64,000 bases of DNA from Polaromonas sp047303325 (GCF_047303325.1 NZ_JBKBEX010000001.1:1-64000); one strand, 5' to 3'; counted from the stretch's first letter, positions 49,836 to 56,696 are shown. Translations and numbers: made by a program. The notes: generated by a model not told the origin, from the sequence alone.

Positions 49836-50540
49836 CTAGCGCTGGCTTAGCTGCAGCGCGCCCAGCATGCTGGCCAGCGGCTGGGTTTCGGGCAGCACGT
49901 AGACGATGCCGCGGCTTTTGCCCAGGACAGGGCCGACCACGGTTTCGTAAAAGCGGACCGGCACCACCACGCAACCCATGGAGATGCGGTTGTCGTCGGG
50001 TGTTTCCGAAGCCAGGCGCTCCGCGCGGCGCTCGGCCGGCGGCGCCGGGCGCAGGCGGTGTATGGCGAGCTTGGCCGCGTAATCGATCCAGACAATGGCC
50101 TCGCCCTGCAGGTTGTGGCCGGGCTCGGAGACAAAGCGGCCCGCGGGCGTGGTGCGCTCATCCTCACGCAAGCTGGCCACACTGCGCTGCGCCATCCCGG
50201 GCACGCTGTGGTCGCCGGGTGCCAGGCCCGTCAATGCAGGCGACGTACCGCGTAGCTGGCCGCCCGCCTCGAACACAAAAATGCGCCCGCCTTTTTTGTC
50301 GACGATCACAAAGGGCAGGCCTTCGTTGTCGCGCGCATCCACTACCCAGCGCAAGGCCTGGCGTGCATCGGGAGAAGCGGAGACCAGCGCCATGCCGGTA
50401 TCGGGACTTGCGGATGATGTGGCGGCGGTGTCGGTGTAGGGTGCCAGCGGCGCGGCGAAGGAGAACAAGGGAGCGGCAAGGACGGCGAGGGCCGCCGTGC
50501 GGGCGATTTTTGCTGCGTGTTTCCTGCCTGCGAACAACAT
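49836..50540 (-). CDS. L,D-transpeptidase family (YkuD-like) exported protein, paralogue 1
   Basis: A 234-residue protein with a signal peptide (MLFAGRKHAAKIARTAALAV, cleaved near FSFAAP). FVIVDKKGGRIFVFEAGGQL opens the catalytic region. The histidine motif LAIHRLRP and the cysteine motif ISMGCVVVPVRFYETVV (Cys near 189, S-x-G-C) match YkuD enzymes that make 3-3 peptidoglycan crosslinks or attach lipoproteins. A second paralogue lies at 57442, on the far side of the tRNA array. The ATG at 50540 is chosen for the signal peptide. Confidence 0.82.
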   Translation of the reverse strand: MLFAGRKHAAKIARTAALAVLAAPLFSFAAPLAPYTDTAATSSASPDTGMALVSASPDARQALRWVVDARDNEGLPFVIVDKKGGRIFVFEAGGQLRGTSPALTGLAPGDHSVPGMAQRSVASLREDERTTPAGRFVSEPGHNLQGEAIVWIDYAAKLAIHRLRPAPPAERRAERLASETPDDNRISMGCVVVPVRFYETVVGPVLGKSRGIVYVLPETQPLASMLGALQLSQR

Positions 50541-50895
50541 CCTGGGTCCTGTGCGTAGCGCCGAAAAAGTGCGCGAACGCACATTCAAAAAACCGGGGTC
50601 GCTGTCTAGGTCAGGCACCCCGGCGCGGTTGCACCATGTTAGCGATGCAAGCAATTGTGCTCAACGGAGAAACCCTGAACTGCTTCGGATACTCGCTATT
50701 GTTTGTATAGCAACAAATTCCATGAGAACGGCACACTGAGCCGATTTTCATGCCCCGAGAGAAGAAACCCAGATTCATGTAACAGTGGCCAAGGCCGGAT
50801 ATTTTCCGCATGGCAGATGCGGGTGCGCAACATCTGAGCACCAAGCGGGACCGTTGTCGTTACAAGTTACAAATCACCGCGCGCGGGAAACAGGC
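50541..50895. other. Spacer without recognised genes
   Basis: 355 bp between the first L,D-transpeptidase gene and the repressor-like gene; moderately lower GC. No coding frame, RNA gene or terminator can be supported. This is the left boundary region of the tRNA island. Confidence 0.45.
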
Positions 50896-51300
50896 TTATT
50901 TATCGCCCGGCTTGGCGCCCTCAAAGCCCCGCTTCGCAAGCTGCATCAGATGCCGGCGGCCCTTGGCATCCGTTGTGCGCCATGCCGCACGGGCCATTTC
51001 GATGAAGGCGTTCTCTGCGGGGTTGAAGGCGTCGCCGCCATGGTCTTCATCCAGCCAGCCTTTCGGCTTGCCCGACCTGCTCTCGATCTGGGCGGCGGCG
51101 GCGTCGCCGATGTTCCGGCCTGAACCGCTGGCGTCTCCCTTGAACTGGCTCAGCCCGCCGGCGCTCAGGCCCAGCTCTTTCGCCAGCCTGCCCAGCATGC
51201 CGACAGGCGACTCACCGGCCGCCAGCTCCCTTTCGCTGTATTCGCGAATGATGATCAGCAGGTTGTTGCGCCTCGTTCGGTTGATGTCCGGTGAATCCAT
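50896..51300 (-). CDS. Phage-repressor-like (XRE/Cro-CI type) DNA-binding protein
   Basis: A 134-residue protein. The helix-turn-helix region is at about 35-85: MLGRLAKELGLSAGGLSQFK, then GSGRNIGDAAAAQIESRSGK and PKGWLDED. This is the pattern of phage-type repressors in Burkholderiales. It is divergent from the promoter of the tRNA array, with an inverted repeat (51307..51321) immediately upstream of its start, so autoregulation and control of the array are likely. The start MDSPDINR is used; six more residues are possible upstream. Confidence 0.75.
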   Translation of the reverse strand: MDSPDINRTRRNNLLIIIREYSERELAAGESPVGMLGRLAKELGLSAGGLSQFKGDASGSGRNIGDAAAAQIESRSGKPKGWLDEDHGGDAFNPAENAFIEMARAAWRTTDAKGRRHLMQLAKRGFEGAKPGDK

Positions 51301-51306
51301 GTGACG

Positions 51307-51321
51307 TGATTGCAACAATCA
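51307..51321. promoter_or_regulatory. Candidate operator
   Basis: A perfect 6-bp inverted repeat, tgattg-caa-caatca, 6 bp upstream of the repressor-like start codon and about 20 bp upstream of the array promoter -35. A gtgacgt direct repeat (51301 and 51349) flanks the same region. Proposed binding site for the 50896 protein; inferred. Confidence 0.45.
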
Positions 51322-51342
51322 AAATTATTTTTCAACGATGCG

Positions 51343-51371
51343 TTGACGGTGACGTAAAAAGATTTTACATT
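51343..51371 (+). promoter_or_regulatory. Sigma70-like promoter of the tRNA array region
   Basis: The -35 box ttgacg (51343..51348) and -10 box tacatt (51366..51371) are separated by 17 bp. It is the best match to consensus upstream of the array and is divergent from the repressor-like gene. Confidence 0.65.
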
Positions 51372-51417
51372 ACCTTCCATTGCTACTTTTGATACCAACC
51401 CTTTTCACACACCCATC

Positions 51418-51603
51418 ATGAAACCGATAGCCGCCATCGCCATCAACAGCACTCCCGTACGGGGCTGTGCTGGCGTGCGCCGCCTTGATGTTTATCTGGG
51501 CCAGCTTGATGGGCTGAGTTCATTTGCACCGTCCGTTGTGCCGACGGCCATGTTCAAACAGAACTATGAGGATTGCACACCACCGGGAGGAGGAGACGCC
51601 TGA
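51418..51603 (+). CDS. Possible 61-residue leader ORF
   Basis: The frame MKPIAAIAINSTPVRGCAGV ... ending NYEDCTPPGGGDA starts 47 bp after the predicted promoter -10 and stops 28 bp before a terminator. There is no good ribosome-binding site and no recognised domain. It may be a peptide gene, or the transcript may instead be a small RNA. Confidence 0.3.
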   Translation: MKPIAAIAINSTPVRGCAGVRRLDVYLGQLDGLSSFAPSVVPTAMFKQNYEDCTPPGGGDA

Positions 51604-51630
51604 GCGTACCTTCTGAATCTCTGACACCAG

Positions 51631-51667
51631 AGGCCCGGTATCCGCAAGGAACCGGGCCTTTTTGTTT
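51631..51667 (+). terminator. Rho-independent terminator in the array leader
   Basis: Stem aggcccggt/accgggcct with loop atccgcaagga, followed by ttttgtttt. It would stop transcripts from the 51343 promoter before the first tRNA unless antitermination or a second promoter operates. Confidence 0.88.
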
Positions 51668-51710
51668 TCCCCTGACGGTGATCGTGCCGTCTGAGCGCTT
51701 CGAGCGCGGG

Positions 51711-51720
51711 GCTCTTTAAA
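51711..51720 (+). promoter_or_regulatory. boxA-like antitermination element
   Basis: gctctttaaaaatt resembles the boxA of ribosomal RNA leaders (tgctctttaa), where NusB/S10 bind to prevent premature termination. It lies 57 bp upstream of the first tRNA and downstream of the leader terminator. Confidence 0.5.
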
Positions 51721-51777
51721 AATTCAGCAGCGGGACAGCAGCCACACACTGGATGGCAGCGAGTCCCGCAAGAAATT

Positions 51778-51853
51778 GCGGACATAGCTCAGCCGGTAGA
51801 GCGTGAGCCTTCCAGGCTCAATGTCGTCGGTTCGAAGCCGTCTGTCCGCTCCA
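51778..51853 (+). tRNA. tRNA-Gly(TCC)
   Basis: Acceptor gcggaca/tgtccgc, anticodon loop cttccag, T-loop ttcgaag, discriminator T, CCA encoded. One mismatch in the T-stem. First tRNA of the array. Confidence 0.9.
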
Positions 51854-52051
51854 TTTCGGGTGTGTCTGTGTCACGCCGCCTGCGCGAGATCGAGGAAACG
51901 GTCTGGCGGCGTGTGTGCTCGCGGCCGGGGTTCATGGCCCCGGAGATGCAGTGCAGCGGGAGATCCCGTCCGGCTTGATGCCGGCCGCCCGCATACGGGT
52001 ACAGCCGAAATGGATTTAGTTTTTTGCCCGCGACTGTGGGCGCATGTTTTT
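51854..52051. other. Hairpin-rich spacer in the array
   Basis: 198 bp with a 9-bp stem cacgccgcc/ggcggcgtg (51872..51913) and a 6-bp stem ccgggg/ccccgg with a 7-nt loop ttcatgg (51925..51943). The latter resembles an anticodon arm with CAT, but no acceptor, D- or T-arm could be fitted, so I do not call a tRNA. Confidence 0.4.
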
Positions 52052-52129
52052 GTCACGTTCGTCTAGCTGGCTCAGGACACAAGATTTTCATTCTTGTAGA
52101 CAGGGGTTCGAATCCCCTACGTGACGCCA
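52052..52129 (+). tRNA. tRNA-Glu(TTC)
   Basis: Acceptor gtcacgt/acgtgac, anticodon stem caaga/tcttg with loop ttttcat, T-arm gggg-ttcgaat-cccc, discriminator G, CCA encoded. Well-formed. Confidence 0.93.
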
Positions 52130-52232
52130 ATTCCAGTTGTGAATAAAAGGAGCGCAGTGCCCGAGAGGGCGTAGTGCGGAAACCGGCCTCAAAGATAGGG
52201 GGGCACCGGAACTCGTAACCGGAGATTTTTTT

Positions 52233-52323
52233 GGAAGATTGGCCGAGAGGTTCAAGGCACTCGCTTGCTAAGCGAGAGCCCGCGAAAGCGGGCTCATGGG
52301 TTCGAATCCCTTATCTTCCGCCA
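52233..52323 (+). tRNA. tRNA-Ser(GCT)
   Basis: Acceptor ggaagat/atcttcc, anticodon stem ctcgc/gcgag with loop ttgctaa, long variable arm gcccgcgaaagcgggc as expected for Ser, discriminator G, CCA encoded. The 103 bp before it hold an undetermined GC-rich sequence with a ccgg-ccgg hairpin. Confidence 0.93.
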
Positions 52324-52332
52324 GTTGTTTTT

Positions 52333-52411
52333 AGGCCGTTCGCCAAGCTGGTCCAAGGCATCGGGTTTTGATCCCGACATTTCGGTGGTTCGAATCCATC
52401 ACGGCCTGCCA
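52333..52411 (+). tRNA. tRNA-Gln(TTG)
   Basis: Acceptor aggccgt/acggcct, anticodon stem tcggg/cccga with loop ttttgat, T-loop ttcgaat, discriminator G, CCA encoded. Confidence 0.92.
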
Positions 52412-52420
52412 TTCATTTTT

Positions 52421-52500
52421 CTCGCGTTAGCTCAGTCCGGAATCAGAGCATCTGCCTACGAAGCAGAGGGTCGGAAGTTCAAATCTTTCACGCGAGGCCA
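52421..52500 (+). tRNA. tRNA-Arg(ACG)
   Basis: Acceptor ctcgcgt/acgcgag, anticodon stem tctgc/gcaga with loop ctacgaa, T-loop ttcaaat, discriminator G, CCA encoded. The D-arm is longer than usual. Confidence 0.9.
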
Positions 52501-52512
52501 TTCAATTTTCGC

Positions 52513-52598
52513 GGAGTGCGAGCAGAACTGGCTACTGCACTGGACTGTAAATCCGGCGTCTTCGGACATACGGGGTTCAAGTCCCTGGCACTCCACCA
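52513..52598 (+). tRNA. tRNA-Tyr(GTA)
   Basis: Acceptor ggagtgc/gcactcc, anticodon loop ctgtaaa, extended variable arm (gcgtcttcggacatac), T-loop ttcaagt, discriminator A, CCA encoded. Confidence 0.9.
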
Positions 52599-52606
52599 TT
52601 CTTTAT

Positions 52607-52682
52607 CCGTGTGTAGCGCAGCTGGTAGCGCGCGTGCTTTGGGAGCATGAGGTCGCAGGTTCGAGACCTGCTACACGAACCA
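52607..52682 (+). tRNA. tRNA-Pro(TGG)
   Basis: Anticodon stem cgtgc/gcatg with loop tttggga, T-arm gcagg-ttcgaga-cctgc, CCA encoded. The first acceptor pair is a C:A mismatch. The only tRNA in the array whose codon has a pyrimidine in the middle. Confidence 0.88.
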
Positions 52683-52709
52683 CCTTCGTTCCGGTATCAC
52701 TTCACTTTT

Positions 52710-52785
52710 GGTCTGTTAGCTCAGCTGGTAGAGCACTTCCCTGTCCAGGATGTGGTCACGGGTTCAATTCCCGTACAGGCCGCCA
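52710..52785 (+). tRNA. tRNA-Asp(GTC)
   Basis: Acceptor ggtctgt/acaggcc, anticodon loop ctgtcca with one mismatched stem pair, T-arm cgggttcaattcccg, discriminator G, CCA encoded. Confidence 0.9.
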
Positions 52786-52819
52786 CTGTTCATGCCGGGC
52801 CACCGGCTATTTTTTCCCT

Positions 52820-52893
52820 TGGTGCGTAGCTTAAGCAGGCAGAGCAGCGGCCTCCAAAAGCGAAGGTTGGAAGTTCGATTCTTCCCGTGCCAG
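52820..52893 (+). tRNA. tRNA-Trp(CCA)-like, degenerate
   Basis: Acceptor tggtgcg/cgtgcca with two G:T pairs, D-arm gcttaagcaggcagagc, anticodon loop ctccaaa as in tRNA-Trp, T-arm ggaag-ttcgatt-cttcc and discriminator G. Only two of five anticodon-stem pairs form, and the 3' end reads CCCA. Possibly decayed. Confidence 0.75.
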
Positions 52894-52905
52894 CCCATGA
52901 TTTCC

Positions 52906-52991
52906 GGCGGCGTACCCAAGAGGCCGAAGGGGGCGGATTGCAAATCCGCTTGCGTCAGCACACGTCAGTTCGAATCTGACTGCCGCCTCCA
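52906..52991 (+). tRNA. tRNA-Cys(GCA) with a long variable arm
   Basis: Acceptor ggcggcg/tgccgcc, anticodon stem gcgga/tccgc with loop ttgcaaa, 14-nt variable region with a tgc/gca stem, T-arm gtcag-ttcgaat-ctgac, Cys-specific discriminator T, CCA encoded. The D-arm is like class II tRNA-Tyr. Confidence 0.88.
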
Positions 52992-53008
52992 GGTTCCTCT
53001 ACCCTCTA

Positions 53009-53086
53009 GCGCCTGTAGCTCAGCCCGGATAGAGCGACGGTTTTCTACACCGTTTGTCGGCCGTTCGAATCGGCCCAGGTGCGCCA
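53009..53086 (+). tRNA. tRNA-Arg(TCT)
   Basis: Acceptor gcgcctg/caggtgc, anticodon stem acggt/accgt with loop tttctac, T-arm ggccg-ttcgaat-cggcc, discriminator G, CCA encoded. Confidence 0.93.
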
Positions 53087-53118
53087 CTTTTTATCCACCC
53101 AACCCAAGGAGGTTTGCC

Positions 53119-53304
53119 ATGACAGCCAAAAACACAGCGACCTTCAAAAGGCCGGAAAAGCTTCGCAAGCGCATCGTCCGCGCGCTCCTGGGCGGCATCA
53201 TCGCCGCCGGCAGCGTCCGGTTCAACCATGCCCAACCCAAACACAGATCAACGCGTGACGAGCGCGAGCTCGACCAGCGCGTGCGTGAATGCGGCGAGTG
53301 GTGA
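53119..53304 (+). CDS. 61-residue basic protein inside the tRNA array
   Basis: Begins MTAKNTATFKRPEKLRKRIV after a perfect aaggagg site 6 bp upstream. A short hydrophobic segment RALLGGIIAAGSV sits in the middle, and the tail STRDERELDQRVRECGEW is charged. Its last ~18 codons are duplicated at 56450..56505 without a start. Family not recognised. It lies between tRNA-Arg and tRNA-Asn, presumably on the array transcript. Confidence 0.6.
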   Translation: MTAKNTATFKRPEKLRKRIVRALLGGIIAAGSVRFNHAQPKHRSTRDERELDQRVRECGEW

Positions 53305-53319
53305 TCGATTCTTTTTCAT

Positions 53320-53395
53320 TCCACGGCAGCTCAGCAGGTAGAGCGCGCGACTGTTAATCGCGTCGTCCCCGGTTCGATCCCAGGCTGTGGAGCCA
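53320..53395 (+). tRNA. tRNA-Asn(GTT), copy 1
   Basis: Acceptor tccacgg/ctgtgga, anticodon stem cgcga/tcgcg with loop ctgttaa, T-loop ttcgatc, discriminator G, CCA encoded. Position 8 is C instead of the usual T. Confidence 0.92.
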
Positions 53396-53410
53396 ACTTT
53401 TCTTTTTTCT

Positions 53411-53475
53411 GGTGCATGTGGCGCAGCGGGATGTGACCCCGCGGGTCACCGGTTCGAGTCCGGTCTTGCACCCCA
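53411..53475 (+). pseudogene. Deleted tRNA-His(GTG) copy
   Basis: Identical to the tRNA-His at 56612 except for loss of 12 bp (taggcagcgcag) between two gcgcag repeats, which removes most of the D-arm. The anticodon arm gcggg-atgtgac-cccgc and T-arm are intact. Confidence 0.9.
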
Positions 53476-53512
53476 TTTTCTGCACAACTCATTCAACTCA
53501 GGAGGATTTTTG

Positions 53513-53604
53513 ATGCACCATGTTCTTCGGCTCGACATCCAGGGAACGCCCCAGGCCTGGATCACGGCTGAAGAGGCGGCCCTGCACTACGCCACCGGCA
53601 GCAC
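53513..53604 (+). pseudogene. 5' fragment of the HNH endonuclease gene
   Basis: Has an aggagg site and about 30 codons (MHHVLRLDIQGTPQAWITAE, EAALHYATG) matching the intact gene at 56804. Homology then stops and the frame runs into unrelated sequence to a stop at 53719. It is the left stump created by the duplication/insertion. Confidence 0.88.
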
Positions 53605-54283
53605 GCATCGTGCCCGGCGCGCCAGGGCCGCATTCCCCGTTTGCTTGCGCATCACGCTTTTTGCAACTCAGCCATTTCCGATTCATTCAGTTTCAACGGT
53701 GTCATACCCCCACACATAGAGGCCACACCGTTGATTTCAAAGATTCAATTTACGAGTGAAGCCGCCCACAATAAAGGGCCAATCATCGACGCTCAAGAGA
53801 ACCTATTTTCTCTACTGTGCGTATTCCGGGAATCTTTGATCACTGCTCCAGCATTCTCTGACCGGTGTGATTGGGTTGATCATTCAGACTGCAATCGACC
53901 CATAGCTGTTATAGCTGTTATAGCTGGCAGTGAAAGCGGACAACTTTAACTCGTGCTGTGCGACCAGATAAAACCGTTCTTATTTTCTACGGCAAGGTGC
54001 TAGCGGCAAGACCGAACGATCTACAAGTTTGGCTGTACTCGGTGGATTTCTTACAGGCAATAGATCTATGTCCTCAGCATGCAAGCACGCACAGCAAAGC
54101 CGGGGAGTTGATGACTGCACTGAGCAAACGCCGCAAAAGCAATGCGGCGACGCAATGCTGCGCCTAATTTTTAGGTGTGGCAACCAAGATCTTAGAAGAT
54201 GGTACTCACCTTCCGGTTGCACTTGACGTTTGTAACGAAAGGAGAAGAATATTCATCGCACACATTTAACAAAGGGAGCGTGC
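53605..54283. other. AT-richer DNA between the HNH stump and the SPFH gene
   Basis: About 680 bp of visibly lower GC than the array. A frame at 53958..54167 (MRPDKTVLIFYGKVLAARPN then DLQVWLYSVDFLQAIDLCPQ) faintly resembles a TPR unit and may be a gene remnant. A possible promoter for the SPFH gene has -35 ttgacg at 54223 and a weak -10 gaatat at 54247. Nothing else is recognised. Confidence 0.4.
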
Positions 54284-56326
54284 GTGGACTACTTACTAAA
54301 TAACATCGGCTTGTTTGGCGGCGTGCTTGCCGCCATCTTCATCATCATTTTCTGGCGTGCCGTGCTCTGGCTTTTCGGGGTCATCCTGATCCCAGACGAC
54401 AGCCTGGGAACTGTCACTAAAAAATTTGTCCTTTTTGGCGCCAACAGCAAGCTGCCCGACGGACAAATCATCGCGCTGCAGGGTGAGGCCGGCTATCAGG
54501 CCGACACCCTGTCGCCGGGCTTGCACTTGGGCCTGTGGCCTTGGCAGTTCGACATCGAGATGATCAAGTTCACGACGATCCCACAGGGGAAGATCGGCGT
54601 CGTGCAGGCCTGTGACGGCAAGCCCTTGCCCAGCGGTCGCATCATTGCGCGCGACATCGACTGCAATTTTTATCAAGACGCACGTGCCTTTCTGCAAGGC
54701 GCGGGCGAGCGTGGCCCGCAGATGCGGGTCATCCCGCCCGGCACCTACCGCATCAACCCACTACTGTTCGCCGTAGGGTTGCGCGACGCGATTGAAATTC
54801 CGCAAGGCCGCCTGGGTGTGGTCGAGGCGCATGACGGCCAGCCGTTGCCAGTGGGGCGTGTCATTGCCAAGGGTGTCAACTGCGACTCATTTCAAGATGC
54901 CAGTGCGTTCTTTGCCGGCGGTGGCGAGCGTGGACCGCAGACCAAAATCATCCCGCCGGGTAATTACCGCATCAACCCAATCCTGTTTGATGTGAAGTTG
55001 ACAGACGTCACTGACATTCCCGATAACAAAATCGGCATTGTGACTGTGAAGGAAGGCGCGCCGTTGCGCACCGGTGAGATTGCCGGCGCCGAAGTGCCCG
55101 GCCACAACATGTTCCAAAACCCGGACAACTTCATCGCCAACGGCGGCAGCAAGGGCCTGCAAGAGCAGGTGCTATTAGCTGGCCGCTATTTTCTGAACCC
55201 GCGTTTTGTGACGGTCGAAGTGGTCGAGATGACAACCGTGCCCATAGCCAATGTAGGCGTTGTCATTGCATATGTCGGCAAAGAGGGGGTTGATGTCACG
55301 GGCGACGCCTTCAAGCACGGCAACCTGGTTGCCAAAGGCGACAAGGGCGTCTGGGTCGACCCGCTGGACCCGGGCAAGTACCCGATCAACCCCAATACCC
55401 ACAAGGTGGTCAACGTGCCGACCGCCAACGTCGTGCTGAACTGGGCTAGCGGCAAGACCGAGGCCCACAACCTGGACGCCAACCTGTCCACCATTACCGT
55501 GCGCTCGGCCGACGGCTTCAAGTTCAACCTGGACGTATCGCAAATCATCCACATCCCGCGCAATGACGCCCCCAAGGTCATTGCCCGCTTCGGCGCGATG
55601 AGCGCATTGGTTACGCAGGTGCTGGAGCCCACGATAGGCAATTACTTTCGCAACGCCGCCCAAAGCAGCGACGTGATCGACTTCCTAAAAAACCGCACAG
55701 TGCGCCAAGCCGACGCTCGTGTGGCCATTGCCAGTGCGCTAGGCGAGTACAACGTCGCGGGCGTCGACACGCTGATAGGCGACATTGACCCGCCCGAAAA
55801 ACTAATGGAAACACTAACCAACCGCAAGATCGCCGAGCAGGAAAAAGTCACCTACGAAACACAACGGGAGGCGCAAGCCGTGAGGCAAAACTTGTTGCAA
55901 GCCACCGCTCTGGCCGACACCCAAGCCCGCGTGGTGGACGCCGAACGCAAGGTGATGATCTCCGAGTATGAGGCCAGTGCGATGGTAAAGAAAGCCGAGG
56001 GCGATGCTCGCTCCAAGACCATCAACGCCGAGGCGGATGCCAATGTGCTGCGCACTGTGGGCGAGGCCGAGGGCGCGAAGATCTTGGCCGTTGGTGGGGC
56101 CGAAGCCAAAGTGATTGAGCAGAAGGTCAGCTCGATGGAGGCTGGCAACTATGCGGTGGTGCAGGTGGCGGAGGCGCTGGCCAAGGGCGGGATCAAGATC
56201 GTTCCTGACATCGTTGCGGGTGGCGGGGATGGGATGAGTGGGGGGCTCACCTCGGTGCTCTTGGGCAACTTGGTGCATCAGGAGTTGATGCAAGCGAAAA
56301 AAGGCTCGGTAGCCGTTACACAGTGA
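54284..56326 (+). CDS. SPFH (band-7/flotillin-like) membrane protein with internal repeats
   Basis: A 680-residue protein with a GTG start and aaagggag site. A membrane segment is at about residues 8-35. Three to four repeated units follow (IPQGKIGVVQACDGKPLPSG, IPQGRLGVVEAHDGQPLPVG, IPDNKIGIVTVKEGAPLRTG, with GERGPQ and PGTYRINP-type ends) from about 98 to 385. The SPFH domain proper is at about 390-500 and an alanine/glutamate-rich coiled coil at 500-620 (QAVRQNLLQATALADTQARV, SEYEASAMVKKAEGDARSKT). Such proteins form membrane-bound oligomeric cages. It is embedded between duplicated tRNA segments; SPFH genes have been noted near bacterial RNA-repair genes. Confidence 0.85.
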   Translation: MDYLLNNIGLFGGVLAAIFIIIFWRAVLWLFGVILIPDDSLGTVTKKFVLFGANSKLPDGQIIALQGEAGYQADTLSPGLHLGLWPWQFDIEMIKFTTIPQGKIGVVQACDGKPLPSGRIIARDIDCNFYQDARAFLQGAGERGPQMRVIPPGTYRINPLLFAVGLRDAIEIPQGRLGVVEAHDGQPLPVGRVIAKGVNCDSFQDASAFFAGGGERGPQTKIIPPGNYRINPILFDVKLTDVTDIPDNKIGIVTVKEGAPLRTGEIAGAEVPGHNMFQNPDNFIANGGSKGLQEQVLLAGRYFLNPRFVTVEVVEMTTVPIANVGVVIAYVGKEGVDVTGDAFKHGNLVAKGDKGVWVDPLDPGKYPINPNTHKVVNVPTANVVLNWASGKTEAHNLDANLSTITVRSADGFKFNLDVSQIIHIPRNDAPKVIARFGAMSALVTQVLEPTIGNYFRNAAQSSDVIDFLKNRTVRQADARVAIASALGEYNVAGVDTLIGDIDPPEKLMETLTNRKIAEQEKVTYETQREAQAVRQNLLQATALADTQARVVDAERKVMISEYEASAMVKKAEGDARSKTINAEADANVLRTVGEAEGAKILAVGGAEAKVIEQKVSSMEAGNYAVVQVAEALAKGGIKIVPDIVAGGGDGMSGGLTSVLLGNLVHQELMQAKKGSVAVTQ

Positions 56327-56520
56327 GTAGGCAGACTCTTCAGCATAGCTTGTGGAACTTCGTCGAAAACTACCGACCAACAACGGCGATTTCCCCTCTG
56401 CCAGGGGTCATATGGAGCCTTAACGGTACAGTCCGGCAGCAAGGCCAGCCAACGCGCGACGAGCGCGAGCTGGACCAGCGCGTGCGTGAATGCGGCGAGT
56501 GGTGATCGATTCTTTTTCAT

Positions 56521-56596
56521 TCCACGGTAGCTCAGCAGGTAGAGCGCGCGACTGTTAATCGCGTCGTCCCCGGTTCGATCCCAGGCTGCGGAGCCA
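56521..56596 (+). tRNA. tRNA-Asn(GTT), copy 2
   Basis: As copy 1, but with the normal T8 and an A:C mismatch in the acceptor stem (tccacgg/ctgcgga). CCA encoded. Confidence 0.9.
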
Positions 56597-56611
56597 ACTT
56601 TTCTTTTTTCT

Positions 56612-56688
56612 GGTGCATGTGGCGCAGTAGGCAGCGCAGCGGGATGTGACCCCGCGGGTCACCGGTTCGAGTCCGGTCTTGCACCCCA
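56612..56688 (+). tRNA. tRNA-His(GTG)
   Basis: The extra G-1 is encoded before gtgcatg. Anticodon stem gcggg/cccgc with loop atgtgac, T-arm ccggttcgagtccgg, His-specific discriminator C, CCA encoded. Confidence 0.93.
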
Positions 56689-56696
56689 CCAAATAT

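Larger units (their letters stand above)
53249..53475 (+). repeat. Duplicated segment, copy 1 (end of small ORF, tRNA-Asn, tRNA-His remnant)
   Basis: Nearly identical to 56450..56688 apart from a few substitutions and a 12-bp deletion in the tRNA-His part. A second matching block, 53488..53604 with 56779..56895, continues into the HNH gene. Confidence 0.92.
56450..56688 (+). repeat. Duplicated segment, copy 2 (small-ORF tail, tRNA-Asn, tRNA-His)
   Basis: Matches 53249..53475. It includes the last ~18 codons of the 61-residue gene without its start, then tRNA-Asn and an intact tRNA-His. Confidence 0.92.

Noticed and set aside
51925..51943. Hairpin with a 7-nt loop reading ttCATgg, possibly a tRNA-Met anticodon arm
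   Set aside because: No acceptor, D- or T-arm could be paired around it. It may be a decayed tRNA but does not support a call.
52150..52232. GC-rich sequence with ccgg-aactcgtaa-ccgg, possibly a degenerate tRNA-Thr(CGT)
   Set aside because: The loop would be 9 nt with a 4-bp palindromic stem, and no other arms were found.
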